A stretch of DNA of 45,494 bases. Origin: an uncultured Paracoccaceae bacterium. Its GTDB lineage: Bacteria; Pseudomonadota; Alphaproteobacteria; Rhodobacterales; Rhodobacteraceae. The notes beneath the pieces are model-generated. The model worked only from the letters and a program-made list of their open reading frames with translations. It was not told the DNA's origin and did not search any database. Shown piece by piece: positions 1 through 9,687 of this stretch (positions are counted from its first letter, which is position 1; the number at the start of each line of letters is the position of its first letter). Where the stretch lies: positions 1 to 45,494 of the forward strand of contig CAKZTM010000070.1 in NCBI GenBank assembly GCA_937920555.1. Reading direction: 5' to 3'. The position numbers and the translations under genes were made by a program.

Positions 1-576
1 ACCGATCACGCTCAAGGTGATGTCCTTGGCGGTCACGAATGGAGAAAGATCGCCTTTGACCTCCACCTTCATGTTTTTGGATTTCTTTTGGATCAGGGTC
101 TGGGTGGCCAGTACATGCTCAACCTCGGATGTGCCGATCCCGTGGGCCAAAGCGCCAAACGCACCATGGGTGGCCGTATGGCTGTCGCCGCACACAATGG
201 TCATGCCGGGTTGGGTCCAGCCAAGCTCGGGCCCGATGATATGTACGATGCCTTGGCGCACATCTTCGACGCCGTAATAAGTGATGCCGAAATCCTTGGC
301 GTTCTTCTCAAGCGCCTCGACCTGAATGCGGCTCATCTCATCGTCGATGCCCTTGGCCCGGTCAAGGCTGGTGGGCACGTTATGGTCGGGCACGGCCACG
401 GTCTTTTCAGGCGCACGAACGCCCCGGCCTGACATGCGCAGACCCTCAAACGCCTGCGGAGAGGTGACTTCGTGAACCAGATGGCGGTCAATATAAAGAA
501 GGCCGGTGCCGTCTTCTTCTTCCGCGACCAGATGGGCATCCCAGATTTTGTCATAGAGTGTTTTAGGCGCAGCCAT
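1..576 (-). CDS. leuC: 3-isopropylmalate dehydratase large subunit, 5' part only
   Basis: The first 192 codons of LeuC are read on the minus strand; the gene runs out of the window at base 1. LeuC with LeuD isomerises 2-isopropylmalate to 3-isopropylmalate in cytosolic leucine synthesis and carries a 4Fe-4S cluster. The translation starts [17 protein letters not shown] and contains the aconitase-family stretches [14 protein letters not shown] and [17 protein letters not shown]. The latter is the substrate-binding DSHT region of the family. The start is fixed by a GGAGG ribosome site ending about 5 bases upstream. The cluster-binding cysteines lie in the missing C-terminal part. About 40% of the usual 465-470 residues is present. 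The identification is firm; the stop and any leuD neighbour cannot be seen. Confidence 0.97.
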   Translation of the reverse strand, partial: MAAPKTLYDKIWDAHLVAEEEDGTGLLYIDRHLVHEVTSPQAFEGLRMSGRGVRAPEKTVAVPDHNVPTSLDRAKGIDDEMSRIQVEALEKNAKDFGITYYGVEDVRQGIVHIIGPELGWTQPGMTIVCGDSHTATHGAFGALAHGIGTSEVEHVLATQTLIQKKSKNMKVEVKGDLSPFVTAKDITLSVIG

Positions 577-639
577 TGCGTCCTCCGATTAAATATAGAT
601 GTGGATATGTTGAAACGTGTTGGTCGGGGGAGGGGTCAG

Positions 640-726
640 TCAAGCACACGAATAGGTGGCGAGGGCTTCGCCGAAGAACCGCCATGGCAGGCGGGCCCGA
701 TCATCCATGTCAAAGACTTGTGTCAT
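640..726 (-). CDS. candidate 28-residue small protein upstream of leuC
   Basis: Between the acetyltransferase and leuC there is a minus-strand ATG-to-TGA frame of 28 codons. It starts MTQVFDMDDRARLPWRFF and ends ALATYSCA. The composition looks like a real short protein (acidic start, an RARLPWRFF core, a small hydrophobic tail) rather than random sequence. It is on the same strand as leuC and ends 63 bases before the leuC start. There is no strong Shine-Dalgarno sequence, only CCCTTGGC before the ATG, which is the main argument against translation. It has no Leu or Ile codon run, so it is not an obvious attenuator peptide. I do not recognise a named family. Confidence 0.5.
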   Translation of the reverse strand: MTQVFDMDDRARLPWRFFGEALATYSCA

Positions 727-786
727 GCCAAGGGGGTCTACACGGGAACGGCGGTTGCTTCAAGGATCGGTTTGCGCGGGCCTTCT

Positions 787-1332
787 TTAAGTGCGCGCTT
801 GCCACGCGTTGCGGGTGAGGCGGAAGCACATCATGTCGCCTTTGCTGCCAACGATGTCGAGTGGTTCGGTCCGCACATAGGTGGCCCCGATCTTCTTGGC
901 CGCATTCTGGGAGCGCAGGTTGGCCTCATCAATATGCAGCCAAACATCCGCGAAGCTGGCGAAGGCGTGATCGAGCATTAGTGTTTTCATGGCCAAATTG
1001 GTGGCCCCGCCCCAATGATCGCGGATCAAGAACGTATAGCCAATGGAGATCGAGTTGGGCTCACGGGGGGTGGTGTAGTAGCGTGAACAGCCAATCACTT
1101 TGCCGGTCTGGGTGTCAGTCGCAATCAGCGTGCCGCCGGCATCGATTAGGAATTTGAAATAGGGGGCGAAGACCTGCGGCATGTGGCGGTCTTTGATCGG
1201 ATGTTGCTCCCAGATTTTGGGATCACTTGCCGCTTGGGCCAGCTCGTCGAAATCCGATTGTAAGAGCCCGCGCAAGGACACGGTTTGGTTTTGCAATCGG
1301 GGTTGATCGTCGAAGGGGATTGAGTTTGTCAT
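787..1332 (-). CDS. GNAT-family N-acetyltransferase (RimJ/RimL-like)
   Basis: A 181-residue protein of the size and layout of RimJ/RimL-type GNAT acetyltransferases, which move an acetyl group from acetyl-CoA to an amine on a protein or small molecule. The N-terminal strand VSLRGLLQSDFDEL is the usual family opening. The central block GTLIATDTQTGKVIGCSRYY and the YTFLIRDHWGGATNLAMK segment correspond to beta4 and the acetyl-CoA loop. The end (HIDEANLRSQNAAKKIGATY) is the typical beta5-helix 'N.RS..A..K.G' signature. The start ATG has GGAG upstream. It is divergent from pobA, with 113 bases between them. The substrate cannot be deduced. The family call is good; a ribosomal target is only a possibility. 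Confidence 0.85.
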   Translation of the reverse strand: MTNSIPFDDQPRLQNQTVSLRGLLQSDFDELAQAASDPKIWEQHPIKDRHMPQVFAPYFKFLIDAGGTLIATDTQTGKVIGCSRYYTTPREPNSISIGYTFLIRDHWGGATNLAMKTLMLDHAFASFADVWLHIDEANLRSQNAAKKIGATYVRTEPLDIVGSKGDMMCFRLTRNAWQART

Positions 1333-1430
1333 GTTCGGATCTCCGGTTTGGGGTCTGTTTAATCGGGTCTTTCGCTAGGAGGGAAGATTGATATTGTGTC
1401 CCCTACATTCCGAATGCGCGGACTGTTTGA

Positions 1431-2614
<1,184 letters not shown>

Positions 2615-2615
<1 letters not shown>

Positions 2616-2995
2616 TGAGCGACCGATTTGACAAAGGCATGAAGCTTCGCCGTAAAGTTCTGGGGGATGCCCATGTGGACCGGGCGGAAGCTGCAAAAAC
2701 ACCGCTTGATGAGCCATTTCAGACGCTGATTACGCAAAGCGCTTGGGGGACGGTGTGGGCCTCTGATGCGATCCCTCTGCGCGAACGCTCAATGCTGACT
2801 TTGGCAATTTTAGCGGCCACCGGAAATTTTGAGGAAATCCCCATGCATGTGCGCGCTTGTGCCAATACGGGCGCGTCTCGTGAAGACATCATGGAAGCCT
2901 TTCAGCATGTGGCGATCTATGCGGGTGTGCCCAAGGCCAATCATGCCATTAAGCTTGCCAAGGCGACCTTCGCCGAGATGGAGAATGAGGCATGA
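2615..2995 (+). CDS. pcaC: 4-carboxymuconolactone decarboxylase
   Basis: A 126-residue carboxymuconolactone decarboxylase domain protein, which converts gamma-carboxymuconolactone to beta-ketoadipate enol-lactone in the protocatechuate branch. The sequence has the family core [20 protein letters not shown] followed by the [15 protein letters not shown] and [15 protein letters not shown] segments. Length is typical of stand-alone PcaC (about 125-135), with no PcaD fusion. It shares one base with pobA upstream and four bases (ATGA) with pcaH downstream, so translation is probably coupled. pcaB and pcaD, needed for the steps on either side, are not in this window. Confidence 0.95.
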
Positions 2996-3711
2996 CCGGT
3001 TATGTGGCCCGCGACCGGCGTTGGCAGCCCGACGCGTTGACCCCAGCTTATAAATCAAGCCTGAAGCGGTCTCCGCAAGCGGCCTTGATCTCGTTCCCGA
3101 CAACTATCAGTGAGGAAACCGGGCCGGTCTTTGGGCATGACATTTTGGGCCCTCTGGATGCTGATTTGATACATAATTTTGCCGCTGACGGCGCGTCGGC
3201 CATTGGGCCACGCATTATTGTGCATGGTCGGGTTCTTGATGAATTTGGCCGCCCCGTGCCCAATGCTTTGGTGGAGGTTTGGCAGGCCAATGCGGGTGGG
3301 CGGTATCGCCACCGTAAGGAAAGCTATCTGGCACCTCTTGATCCAAATTTTGGCGGGTGCGGGCGGTTTTTAACCGGCGAAGACGGCTCATACGAATTTC
3401 GCACCATTCAGCCGGGCCCTTATCCTTGGCCCAATGGACCCAATGATTGGCGGCCTGCTCATATTCATTTTTCTGTCTTTGGGGCGGCATTTGCGCAGCG
3501 GTTGATCACGCAAATGTATTTTGAGGGCGATCCGATGATCCCGCTTTGCCCGATTGTTGGCGTGTTAAACGCAAAAGAGGCGGTTGAGGCGCTGGTGGCC
3601 TCGCTTGATATGACGCGAACTGTGCCCATGGATGCGCGGGCCTACAAATTCGACATTGTCTTGCGTGGCCGTCGTCAAACCGCGTTTGAGAACCGCCCGG
3701 AGGGAATGTGA
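2992..3711 (+). CDS. pcaH: protocatechuate 3,4-dioxygenase beta subunit
   Basis: Catalytic beta subunit, 239 residues, of the intradiol dioxygenase that opens protocatechuate to 3-carboxy-cis,cis-muconate. The Fe(III) ligands can be read directly: Tyr105 (GGRYRH), Tyr144 (GPYPW), His157 and His159 (RPAHIHF). Their spacing of 39, 13 and 2 residues is the same as Tyr408, Tyr447, His460 and His462 in the Pseudomonas putida enzyme. The N-terminal '[17 protein letters not shown]' block is typical of beta rather than alpha subunits. It overlaps pcaC by four bases and is followed one base later by pcaG, as expected for a subunit pair made in equal amounts. Confidence 0.98.
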   Translation: MTGYVARDRRWQPDALTPAYKSSLKRSPQAALISFPTTISEETGPVFGHDILGPLDADLIHNFAADGASAIGPRIIVHGRVLDEFGRPVPNALVEVWQANAGGRYRHRKESYLAPLDPNFGGCGRFLTGEDGSYEFRTIQPGPYPWPNGPNDWRPAHIHFSVFGAAFAQRLITQMYFEGDPMIPLCPIVGVLNAKEAVEALVASLDMTRTVPMDARAYKFDIVLRGRRQTAFENRPEGM

Positions 3712-3712
3712 T

Positions 3713-4318
3713 ATGGCGCAAAAGCTGACCCATCTGCGCGAGAGCCCATCCCAGACCGCAGGGCCGTATGTACATATTGGATGCACGCCCAATTTCGCCG
3801 AGCTCAACGGTGTCTACCCCCAAGACCTTGGAAACGTTATGAAAACGGGTGTGGTGCAGGGCCGGGAAATCACTGTGACTGGTACCGTTTTTGACGGAAC
3901 AGGCACGCCGTTGCGCGATGCCATGATCGAGATTTGGCAGGCTGACGCTGCGGGTGTTTACCCCGGTCAGGCGGGGTGTGACCCGAATTTTACCGGTTGG
4001 GGGCGCTCTGCGGGGGACATGGAGACTGGCGAATTCCGCTTTGAGACCGTGAAACCCGGTCAGGTGGGCTTTCGCGATGGGCGCATGCAGGCGCCTCATG
4101 TGACGTTCTGGATTGTGGCGCGCGGCATCAATATCGGGCTGCACACGCGCATGTATTTTGAAGATGAGGCCAAGGCGAATGCGATTGATCCGATCCTGAG
4201 CCGGATTGAGCATCAGGTTCGGGTGCCGACCCTTTTGGCTAAGGCTCAAAGCGATGGGCACTACCGGTTCGACATTCATCTGCAAGGGCCGCAAGAAACG
4301 ATTTTTTTCGATTCTTAA
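3713..4318 (+). CDS. pcaG: protocatechuate 3,4-dioxygenase alpha subunit
   Basis: The 201-residue alpha subunit partners PcaH. It has the same fold (SPSQTAGPYVHIGC opening, ALR-DAMIEIWQADAAG core, GRMQAPHVTFWIVARG) but lacks the iron-ligand Tyr-His-His set, as alpha subunits do. An in-frame ATG lies 27 codons further upstream, inside pcaH; I reject it because the sequence from 3713 (MAQKLTHLRESPSQTAGPY) is the normal alpha-subunit start. The AGGGA just inside the pcaH end gives a ribosome site. It is the last gene of the pobA operon: the next gene is on the opposite strand. Confidence 0.96.
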   Translation: MAQKLTHLRESPSQTAGPYVHIGCTPNFAELNGVYPQDLGNVMKTGVVQGREITVTGTVFDGTGTPLRDAMIEIWQADAAGVYPGQAGCDPNFTGWGRSAGDMETGEFRFETVKPGQVGFRDGRMQAPHVTFWIVARGINIGLHTRMYFEDEAKANAIDPILSRIEHQVRVPTLLAKAQSDGHYRFDIHLQGPQETIFFDS

Positions 4319-4363
4319 ATTGGTCTATTTTGACGGTTAAAGCGTTGTTTTTTATGCGCAATG

Positions 4364-4379
4364 TAGCGCTACTGCGCTA
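4364..4379. terminator. small hairpin between convergent pcaG and glycerate kinase
   Basis: TAGCGC-TACT-GCGCTA is a perfect six-base stem with a four-base loop in the 113 bases separating pcaG from the convergent glycerate kinase gene. There is no T run on either side, so a terminator role is only suggested by position. Confidence 0.3.
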
Positions 4380-4431
4380 GCGGAGTAGTGTTGCGGAAAT
4401 GGCCAATTTGCCCTCGCATTTTAAGGTGCAA

Positions 4432-5697
4432 TCAGGTGATTAGGATCGCTCTGAAATCATTGACATTCGTGCCGGTCGGGCCGGGTGCGAAAATGTCGTC
4501 AATGGCGTTAAACGCCGTCCACGCGTCATTATTTGCCAGGGATTTTTGCGGATCAATGCCCAATGCGCGCAACCGCTGAACGGTGGTGCCATCGGCAAAG
4601 GCCCCGGCGTTGTCCTCGCTTCCGTCAATACCATCCGTATCCGCCGAAAGGGCCGTGACGTTATTGACCCCCTCAATCTGGCCGGCGAGGGCCAACAGGG
4701 TTTCTGTGTTGGGTCCACCTTTTCCGGTGCCTGTGATGGTTACAGTCGTCTCGCCGCCGGACAATAAAATTACAGGCTTTTTCATAGAGTTAGAGGCAAA
4801 TTCTTGCGCGATGGCGCCTAAAATGCCGCCCAGCTCGCTCGACTTGCCCTCGAACCGGTCTGACAGGATCATCGGAGTGAGGCCTATGGACCGGGCGTGC
4901 GCGGCCGCCGCATCCAGTGATTTTCGCGCCGAGGCCAGAAGATGAGCTTCGTTGTTTTTGAAGATCGGGTCGGTGCTCAGCGGTGGCTCGGCGTCGACAA
5001 GCTGGATATAATCGTGAATTTTTTGCGGAAGGTATACTCCGTAAGTATCTGTAATTGAAGATATATCCTCAGAGATAAGGCTTGGAGGAATGGTCGGACC
5101 CGACGCAATATCAGCCAATGTGTCCCCTGGAATATCAGACACAACAAGGCTGATAACCTTGGCAGGATGGGCCAGCTTTGCCAGCCTGCCGCCTTTGACG
5201 GTGGAGAACCTGCGGCGGATTTCGTTCATGGCTGAAATCGGCGCGCCGGAGGCTAGAAGCGCTTCGTTCAGGACGATTTCGTCATTCAAATCGAAGCCTT
5301 GAGGTGGTGCGGCCAGAAGAGCGGAGCCACCGCCGCAGATCAATGCAATCACAAGGTCATCTGCGCTGAGGTCGGACACGGCGGCCATGATCTCTTGGGT
5401 TGCGTCAATTCCGGCCTGATCAGGGACCGGATGGCTGGCCTCAATCACCTTGATATGTTGGCAATTTTCGCCGTAACCATAGCGGGTCACGACAGTTCCG
5501 CTTAGCGCTCCATCCCATTGATCCTCAAAGGTTTTAGCCAGTTGAGCAGCACCTTTTCCAGCACCAATAACCACCGTGCGGCCTTTAGGTTTACTTGGCA
5601 AAAATGCCTTTAAAGTCACGTCAGGAAGAGCTGCCTTTACGGCCACATCAAACAGGTCTGTCAGAAGCTGTCGTGCGGTGGTCTGTTGTGGTGTCAT
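4432..5697 (-). CDS. glycerate 2-kinase / MOFRL family (TtuD/GckA-like)
   Basis: A 421-residue protein with the two-part layout of the glycerate 2-kinase (DUF4147 plus MOFRL) family. These phosphorylate D-glycerate to 2-phosphoglycerate with ATP; older annotations say hydroxypyruvate reductase (TtuD). The N-terminal domain shows [16 protein letters not shown] and the [13 protein letters not shown] loop. The C-terminal MOFRL domain shows [20 protein letters not shown] and the conserved [21 protein letters not shown]. Length is normal (about 420-430). Three 11-base direct repeats lie 70-105 bases upstream of the start and may regulate it. In context it could return glycerate from glyoxylate metabolism to glycolysis, but no gcl or glxR gene is visible. 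Substrate is inferred from family only. Confidence 0.9.
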   Translation of the reverse strand: MTPQQTTARQLLTDLFDVAVKAALPDVTLKAFLPSKPKGRTVVIGAGKGAAQLAKTFEDQWDGALSGTVVTRYGYGENCQHIKVIEASHPVPDQAGIDATQEIMAAVSDLSADDLVIALICGGGSALLAAPPQGFDLNDEIVLNEALLASGAPISAMNEIRRRFSTVKGGRLAKLAHPAKVISLVVSDIPGDTLADIASGPTIPPSLISEDISSITDTYGVYLPQKIHDYIQLVDAEPPLSTDPIFKNNEAHLLASARKSLDAAAAHARSIGLTPMILSDRFEGKSSELGGILGAIAQEFASNSMKKPVILLSGGETTVTITGTGKGGPNTETLLALAGQIEGVNNVTALSADTDGIDGSEDNAGAFADGTTVQRLRALGIDPQKSLANNDAWTAFNAIDDIFAPGPTGTNVNDFRAILIT

Positions 5698-5767
5698 GAC
5701 GGGGTGGTCGCACTTCTTTGGTGATTTTTGACCACGTTAACCTTTGAAAAATGCGGTGTCATCAAAC

Positions 5768-5800
5768 TGTATGATTTCTGTATGACTTTTGTATGACATT
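5768..5800. repeat. three tandem 11-bp direct repeats upstream of glycerate kinase
   Basis: TGTATGATTTC, TGTATGACTTT and TGTATGACATT follow one another without a gap. The heptamer TGTATGA is identical in all three, and the period is exactly one helical turn. They lie between the amidase stop and the kinase start, so they are well placed as an operator for the kinase. Contiguous 11-bp direct repeats are the geometry used by OmpR/PhoB-type winged-helix regulators, though the bases only partly match a Pho box. Confidence 0.55.
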
Positions 5801-5813
5801 TTGGCACAGATCG

Positions 5814-5838
5814 GGACCGTTAACGGGCCGCGCGGTCC
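5814..5838 (-). terminator. possible hairpin after the amidase gene
   Basis: GGACCG and CGGTCC form a six-base stem around CCGTTAACGG, four bases beyond the amidase stop on its strand. No U-tract follows, so this may be a weak or factor-dependent terminator, or a plain dyad. Confidence 0.3.
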
Positions 5839-5841
5839 GGT

Positions 5842-7278
5842 TTAGCCTAAGATGGGATCAATCGGGCCGATCGGGAAGTCTACCGACTGTTCGATGAAAT
5901 GCGCCACTTGCAGGAGTTTGGCTTCCCCTCGGGGCGGGCCGATCAGTTGCAGTCCCACCGGCAGGCCGTCGGCGGTGAACCCGACCGGCACGGATATGGC
6001 AGGCAGACCGGTGGTCGTGGCCAGAAACGCGAATTTGAGCCAGCTGATATAGTCGTCCATGGGTTGGCCCGCGATGGAGCGCGGATATTCAAGCTCGACC
6101 GGGCCCGGCTTGCAGCCGACGACTGCGGTGGCCAGCACGTCATAAGTGCTCAAAAAGCCTGCCATAGTGTCGAATAGGGTGGAGCGATTGAGTTGTGCGT
6201 CGTTGATGTCATCAATGGTCAGGCTGCGTCCATAGTCCAGATTTTCGCGCAAGGTGTCCTTGAGGTGTTTTTGGATGCGCCCTGGAGCGCGGCCTATGGT
6301 GGCGGTCCACAAGGCGCCGCGAAGGATGCGGTATGTGTGTTCCAATCCGGTGATGTCTGGGCAGGCCTTATCGACCGTTGCGCCGTTTTTGGCACTGATT
6401 CTCATTGCGTTGTCGAGGATTTCGGCGATCTCGGTTTCAACCACGCCGTAGCCGTTAAGTGTCGGGGAATAAGCGATTTTCCAATTCGACTCAACTAGAG
6501 GAGTGGTGTCCAAAAACGGTACATCCGGTGCGGGAAATGAGATCGGGTTGGCAGGGTCAAATCCGGCCATTGCGTCCAGAAACAAGGCACAATCCTCGAC
6601 CGATCTGGCCATTGGTCCCTGCACACCTTCGCGGGCGAACCCTAAAGCGCCCCCGGATGGAACCCGTCCGGGCGTTGGTCTGAGCCCGACAATTCCGCAA
6701 AAAGCCGCCGGGGTGCGCAGGCTGCCCGCATGGTCCGATCCATGGGAAAGCCAAAACTCGCCGGTCGCCAGTGAGGCCGCAGCGCCTCCCGAGGAGCCGG
6801 CTGCGTTTCGCGATGTGTTCCACGGGTTGCGGGTTGGGCCAAATACCGCATTGAACGTGTTTGCCCCGGCGCCAAATTCCGGTGTGTTGGTTTTGCCCAT
6901 AACCACGCCGCCACGTTCTTCGAGCCGGGTGACAATCGGGTCTGATATCTCGGGGATGTAGTCCGTATGGCCGAGGGTGCCATATGTCGTGCGTACATCT
7001 TTTACGTTCGATAAGTCTTTGATCCCAATAGGAAGTCCCGCCAGTATGTTTGGCTTTGATGACGCCTCTGGTGCCGCACTTTTGGCGCGCTCAACGCACA
7101 ATGTGGGCGTGGCATTTATATGCGGCTCCACCTGCGCCAAACGGGCCGCGCAAATGTCGACCAGCTCTTGGGCTGACACCTCCTTGCGTTTGAGCAGTGC
7201 GACTATTTCAACGGCGGATTTGGCGCTCAGCTCATGGCCGGAAAAATCGGTTTTTACGGGTATTGTGGTCACGCGCAT
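5842..7278 (-). CDS. amidase-signature family hydrolase
   Basis: A 478-residue amidase-signature enzyme, cytosolic by lack of a signal peptide, that hydrolyses a C-N amide bond. The Ser-cisSer-Lys triad can be placed: Lys87 (GLPIGIKD), Ser162 in GSSGGAAAS, and nucleophile Ser186 in GSDHAGSLRTP. The 24-residue spacing between the two serines is that of the family. The usual GSDTGGS is here GSDHAGS, so one glycine before the nucleophile is alanine. The C-terminus has the standard LPAISVPVGFTADGLPVGLQLIG. It is not GatA: there is no gatC or gatB nearby and the signature differs. It is divergent from the TRAP transporter genes, so a link with an imported amide is possible but unproven. Confidence 0.92.
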   Translation of the reverse strand: MRVTTIPVKTDFSGHELSAKSAVEIVALLKRKEVSAQELVDICAARLAQVEPHINATPTLCVERAKSAAPEASSKPNILAGLPIGIKDLSNVKDVRTTYGTLGHTDYIPEISDPIVTRLEERGGVVMGKTNTPEFGAGANTFNAVFGPTRNPWNTSRNAAGSSGGAAASLATGEFWLSHGSDHAGSLRTPAAFCGIVGLRPTPGRVPSGGALGFAREGVQGPMARSVEDCALFLDAMAGFDPANPISFPAPDVPFLDTTPLVESNWKIAYSPTLNGYGVVETEIAEILDNAMRISAKNGATVDKACPDITGLEHTYRILRGALWTATIGRAPGRIQKHLKDTLRENLDYGRSLTIDDINDAQLNRSTLFDTMAGFLSTYDVLATAVVGCKPGPVELEYPRSIAGQPMDDYISWLKFAFLATTTGLPAISVPVGFTADGLPVGLQLIGPPRGEAKLLQVAHFIEQSVDFPIGPIDPILG

Positions 7279-7337
7279 GCCCCTGCAAATTTTCTGCGAG
7301 GCTACCCAGATGCCGTTGATGTGAAAACATTAAAGTG

Positions 7338-7362
7338 TTGGGCTATAGGTTTTTTCGCCCAA
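7338..7362. promoter_or_regulatory. dyad in the amidase/TRAP divergent region
   Basis: TTGGGC and GCCCAA form a perfect inverted repeat separated by 13 bases in the 206-base region between the divergent amidase and TRAP genes. It could be an operator or an mRNA hairpin; nothing in the sequence decides. Confidence 0.25.
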
Positions 7363-7484
7363 TTATCCGTTGCATCGTGAGAGGTTGGCACTATTGTCCT
7401 TCCTAATCGCTTGTCCGGCGGGCTTTTGGCAGGTCAAAGTGAATCAAAAAACTTGAGTTACCAACAATGGAGGAATGTTACTCA

Positions 7485-8570
7485 ATGGAACGTCGTAAAT
7501 TTATCAAAGGTACGGCTCTTGGTCTTGGCGGGGCGGCTCTTGCAGCGCCTGCTGTTGCGCAAGGCACAAAGACGCTCACAATCGTATCAACATGGCCACG
7601 TGATTTCCCGGGTTTGGGTCTGTCCGCGCAGCGTTTGGCGGCGCGTATCGATCAGCTTTCCGAGGGCCGGATCAAGACCGAGTATTTCGCAGCTGGCGAG
7701 CGTGTGGGTGCGTTCGACGTGTTCGACGAAGTGGCTTCCGGCAACTCGCAAGCCTACATCGCGGCGGATTACTACTGGACTGGTAAGCATCCAGGTTTTG
7801 CGTATTTCACAGCTGTGCCGTTTGGCATGACAACACCTGAGTGGAACGCTTGGATCAAGTTTGCAGGCGGCCAGGAGCTTTGGGACGAGTTGTCCGGCGA
7901 GTTTGGCCTGAAGGCGGTCACATGTGGTGCAACTGGTGCGCAGGCCGGTGGCTGGTTCAACAAAGAGATCGAGAGCCCAGACGACCTTCAAGGTCTCAAG
8001 ATGCGTATTCCGGGCCTTGGCGGCAACGTGATGTCCAAGCTGGGTGTCTCGACTGTATCGCTTCCGGGCGGTCAGATTTACGAGAACCTTGTCTCGGGCG
8101 CGATTGAGGCAACCGAGTGGGTTGGTCCGTATAACGACTTCTTCATGAAGTTCTATGAGGCGGCCAAGTTCTACTACACTGGCGGTATGCACGAGCCGGG
8201 CGGTGGTCTTGCCTTTGGTATGAATGCAAGCTGGTGGGGTTCTCTTACCGACTGGGAGAAGGCCGTCATTGAGGCTGCTTGTAACGAAGAGCACGCAGCC
8301 CAGCCTGAGGAAGCATCTGCCAACAATGGTGCGTATCTTGCGCGTCTGGTGAATGATCACGGTGTTGAGACCCGTGCGTTCAACGACGATGTTTGGGATG
8401 CGTTTGGTGATGCGGCGGTTGAGGTGTTTGAAGAGACACGCGACCATTCCGCGCTTGCCACAAAGATCGATGATGAGTTCCAGGCCAAGCTGCGTGAAAT
8501 CGGCGGCTGGCGTGCGCAGGCTGAGGTGGAGTTCTCCAACCAGCGTAACCGCGTTCTGGGCATGATCTGA
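7485..8570 (+). CDS. TRAP transporter substrate-binding protein (TakP/2-oxoacid group)
   Basis: Periplasmic DctP-family binding protein of 361 residues. The start at 7485 gives a twin-arginine signal (MERRKFIKG, hydrophobic run, AAPAVAQG), cleaved near residue 26; an ATG six codons upstream lacks this fit and overlaps the GGAGG ribosome site. Motifs GGWFNKEI, LKMRIPGLGGNVMSKLG (with the substrate-carboxylate Arg) and EWVGPYNDFFMKFYEAAK place it in the TakP/lactate branch, often labelled 'mannitol/chloroaromatic'. Characterised members bind 2-oxo acids or lactate, so a small organic acid is the likely ligand. It is followed by a hairpin with a T run before the membrane genes, which should let it be made in excess over them. 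Confidence 0.93.
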   Translation: MERRKFIKGTALGLGGAALAAPAVAQGTKTLTIVSTWPRDFPGLGLSAQRLAARIDQLSEGRIKTEYFAAGERVGAFDVFDEVASGNSQAYIAADYYWTGKHPGFAYFTAVPFGMTTPEWNAWIKFAGGQELWDELSGEFGLKAVTCGATGAQAGGWFNKEIESPDDLQGLKMRIPGLGGNVMSKLGVSTVSLPGGQIYENLVSGAIEATEWVGPYNDFFMKFYEAAKFYYTGGMHEPGGGLAFGMNASWWGSLTDWEKAVIEAACNEEHAAQPEEASANNGAYLARLVNDHGVETRAFNDDVWDAFGDAAVEVFEETRDHSALATKIDDEFQAKLREIGGWRAQAEVEFSNQRNRVLGMI

Positions 8571-8593
8571 TCCAACTGATCGACTGATATCTC

Positions 8594-8625
8594 AAAGCCG
8601 GGGGGAACCTCGGCTTTGGGTTTTT
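8594..8625 (+). terminator. intercistronic terminator/attenuator after the TRAP binding protein
   Basis: AAAGCCGGGG-GGAA-CCTCGGCTTT is a ten-pair stem (one G-T pair) followed by GGGTTTTT. It lies between the binding-protein gene and dctQ on the same strand. Partial termination here would explain how the binding protein exceeds the permease, as is usual in TRAP operons. Confidence 0.75.
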
Positions 8626-8688
8626 GCGGGTTACGCGTCACAAAGAACGCCCCCGTCGCTGCTAATTGTCGCTTGGGGGAGGGGATCC

Positions 8689-9672
8689 ATGTCGTTGCCA
8701 GAAATTTCGCGAGAGGGTGATCCGGCCCTTGTGACACGGATCTTTGGCTGGGGCACTCTTGCTTGTCTTGTAGCCTTTATGATCAACAATGTTTTGACCG
8801 TGCGTTGGGATTATCCCGGTGCCATGAAGGCCCTTTCCGGCGGCGGGACGGGCGCAGTTATTCAGCTTACCGTCTATCTTGTGCTGATCGCGGTCGCGGT
8901 CTTGTTCGTGCTTAGAACGCCGTACCGCGCATTACGCTGGGACGCCCGCAAGATCGGGGCGTTTAACAATTATCTTATTCGCGCCTGTTTCTTTTCTGTC
9001 CTGTTTGTCGGCATTGCCGATGCGGCAATCGCTTTTATGCGGGTTGAAAAGCTGCTCGGATATTTCCTGTCTGATGAGCTTGTGCGGGGGATGGCGCGGG
9101 CGCAGTTTGTGGGCACGCGGGTACATATACCGCTGATTGCCCTGAGCTTTATCGTGGCCATGTTCAGCCGCACACTTGGGTTCACATGGTTGGCCCTTTT
9201 GATTGTTGCGGCTGAGTTGGCGATTGTTTTGTCGCGCTTCATCTTCTCATACGAGCAGGCCCTTATGGGCGATTTGGTGCGCTACTGGTATGCGGCATTA
9301 TTCCTGTTTGCGTCGGCCTACACTCTTGTCGAGGAGGGTCACGTGCGCGTCGACGTGTTCTACGCGGGGTTTGGTCGCTCCAAGAAGGGATTTGTCAACG
9401 CGGTCGGCACGATCCTTTTGGGCATGACCACCGCGTGGGTGATCATTGCCATCGGTTTTGCCGGCAAGCAGTCAATCATAAACTCACCGGTCGCCAATTT
9501 CGAGGTTACCCAAACTGGCGGCACGGGGATGTTCATTAAATATCAAATGGCGGCCTTCATCGGCATTTTTGCCATCACGATGTTGATCCAATTCGTCGCT
9601 TATCTGTTTGACGCGGTTGCTGACCGTCGCGGTGAGCCCGGCGGACGCGAAGCCGCTCCGGTTGCGCATTAA
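8689..9672 (+). CDS. TRAP transporter small membrane subunit (DctQ), enlarged form
   Basis: The small inner-membrane subunit of the TRAP system, 327 residues, well above the usual 160-230. About eight hydrophobic segments can be counted. The C-terminal half (from about residue 190) holds the DctQ core with YWYAALFLFASAYTLVEEGHVRVDVFY, the typical 'hVRVD' signature. The N-terminal half supplies the extra helices. The start is supported by GGGGGAGGGG a few bases upstream. It is followed after 15 bases by the large subunit. Enlarged DctQ proteins go with TakP-type binding proteins, consistent with the neighbour. Confidence 0.9.
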   Translation: MSLPEISREGDPALVTRIFGWGTLACLVAFMINNVLTVRWDYPGAMKALSGGGTGAVIQLTVYLVLIAVAVLFVLRTPYRALRWDARKIGAFNNYLIRACFFSVLFVGIADAAIAFMRVEKLLGYFLSDELVRGMARAQFVGTRVHIPLIALSFIVAMFSRTLGFTWLALLIVAAELAIVLSRFIFSYEQALMGDLVRYWYAALFLFASAYTLVEEGHVRVDVFYAGFGRSKKGFVNAVGTILLGMTTAWVIIAIGFAGKQSIINSPVANFEVTQTGGTGMFIKYQMAAFIGIFAITMLIQFVAYLFDAVADRRGEPGGREAAPVAH

Positions 9673-9687
9673 TTTAAAGGCTGTCTG

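Noticed and set aside
577-786. Leucine attenuator upstream of leuC
   Set aside because: There is no peptide with a run of Leu codons and no hairpin pair with T run. The only frame of note is the 28-residue ORF reported separately.
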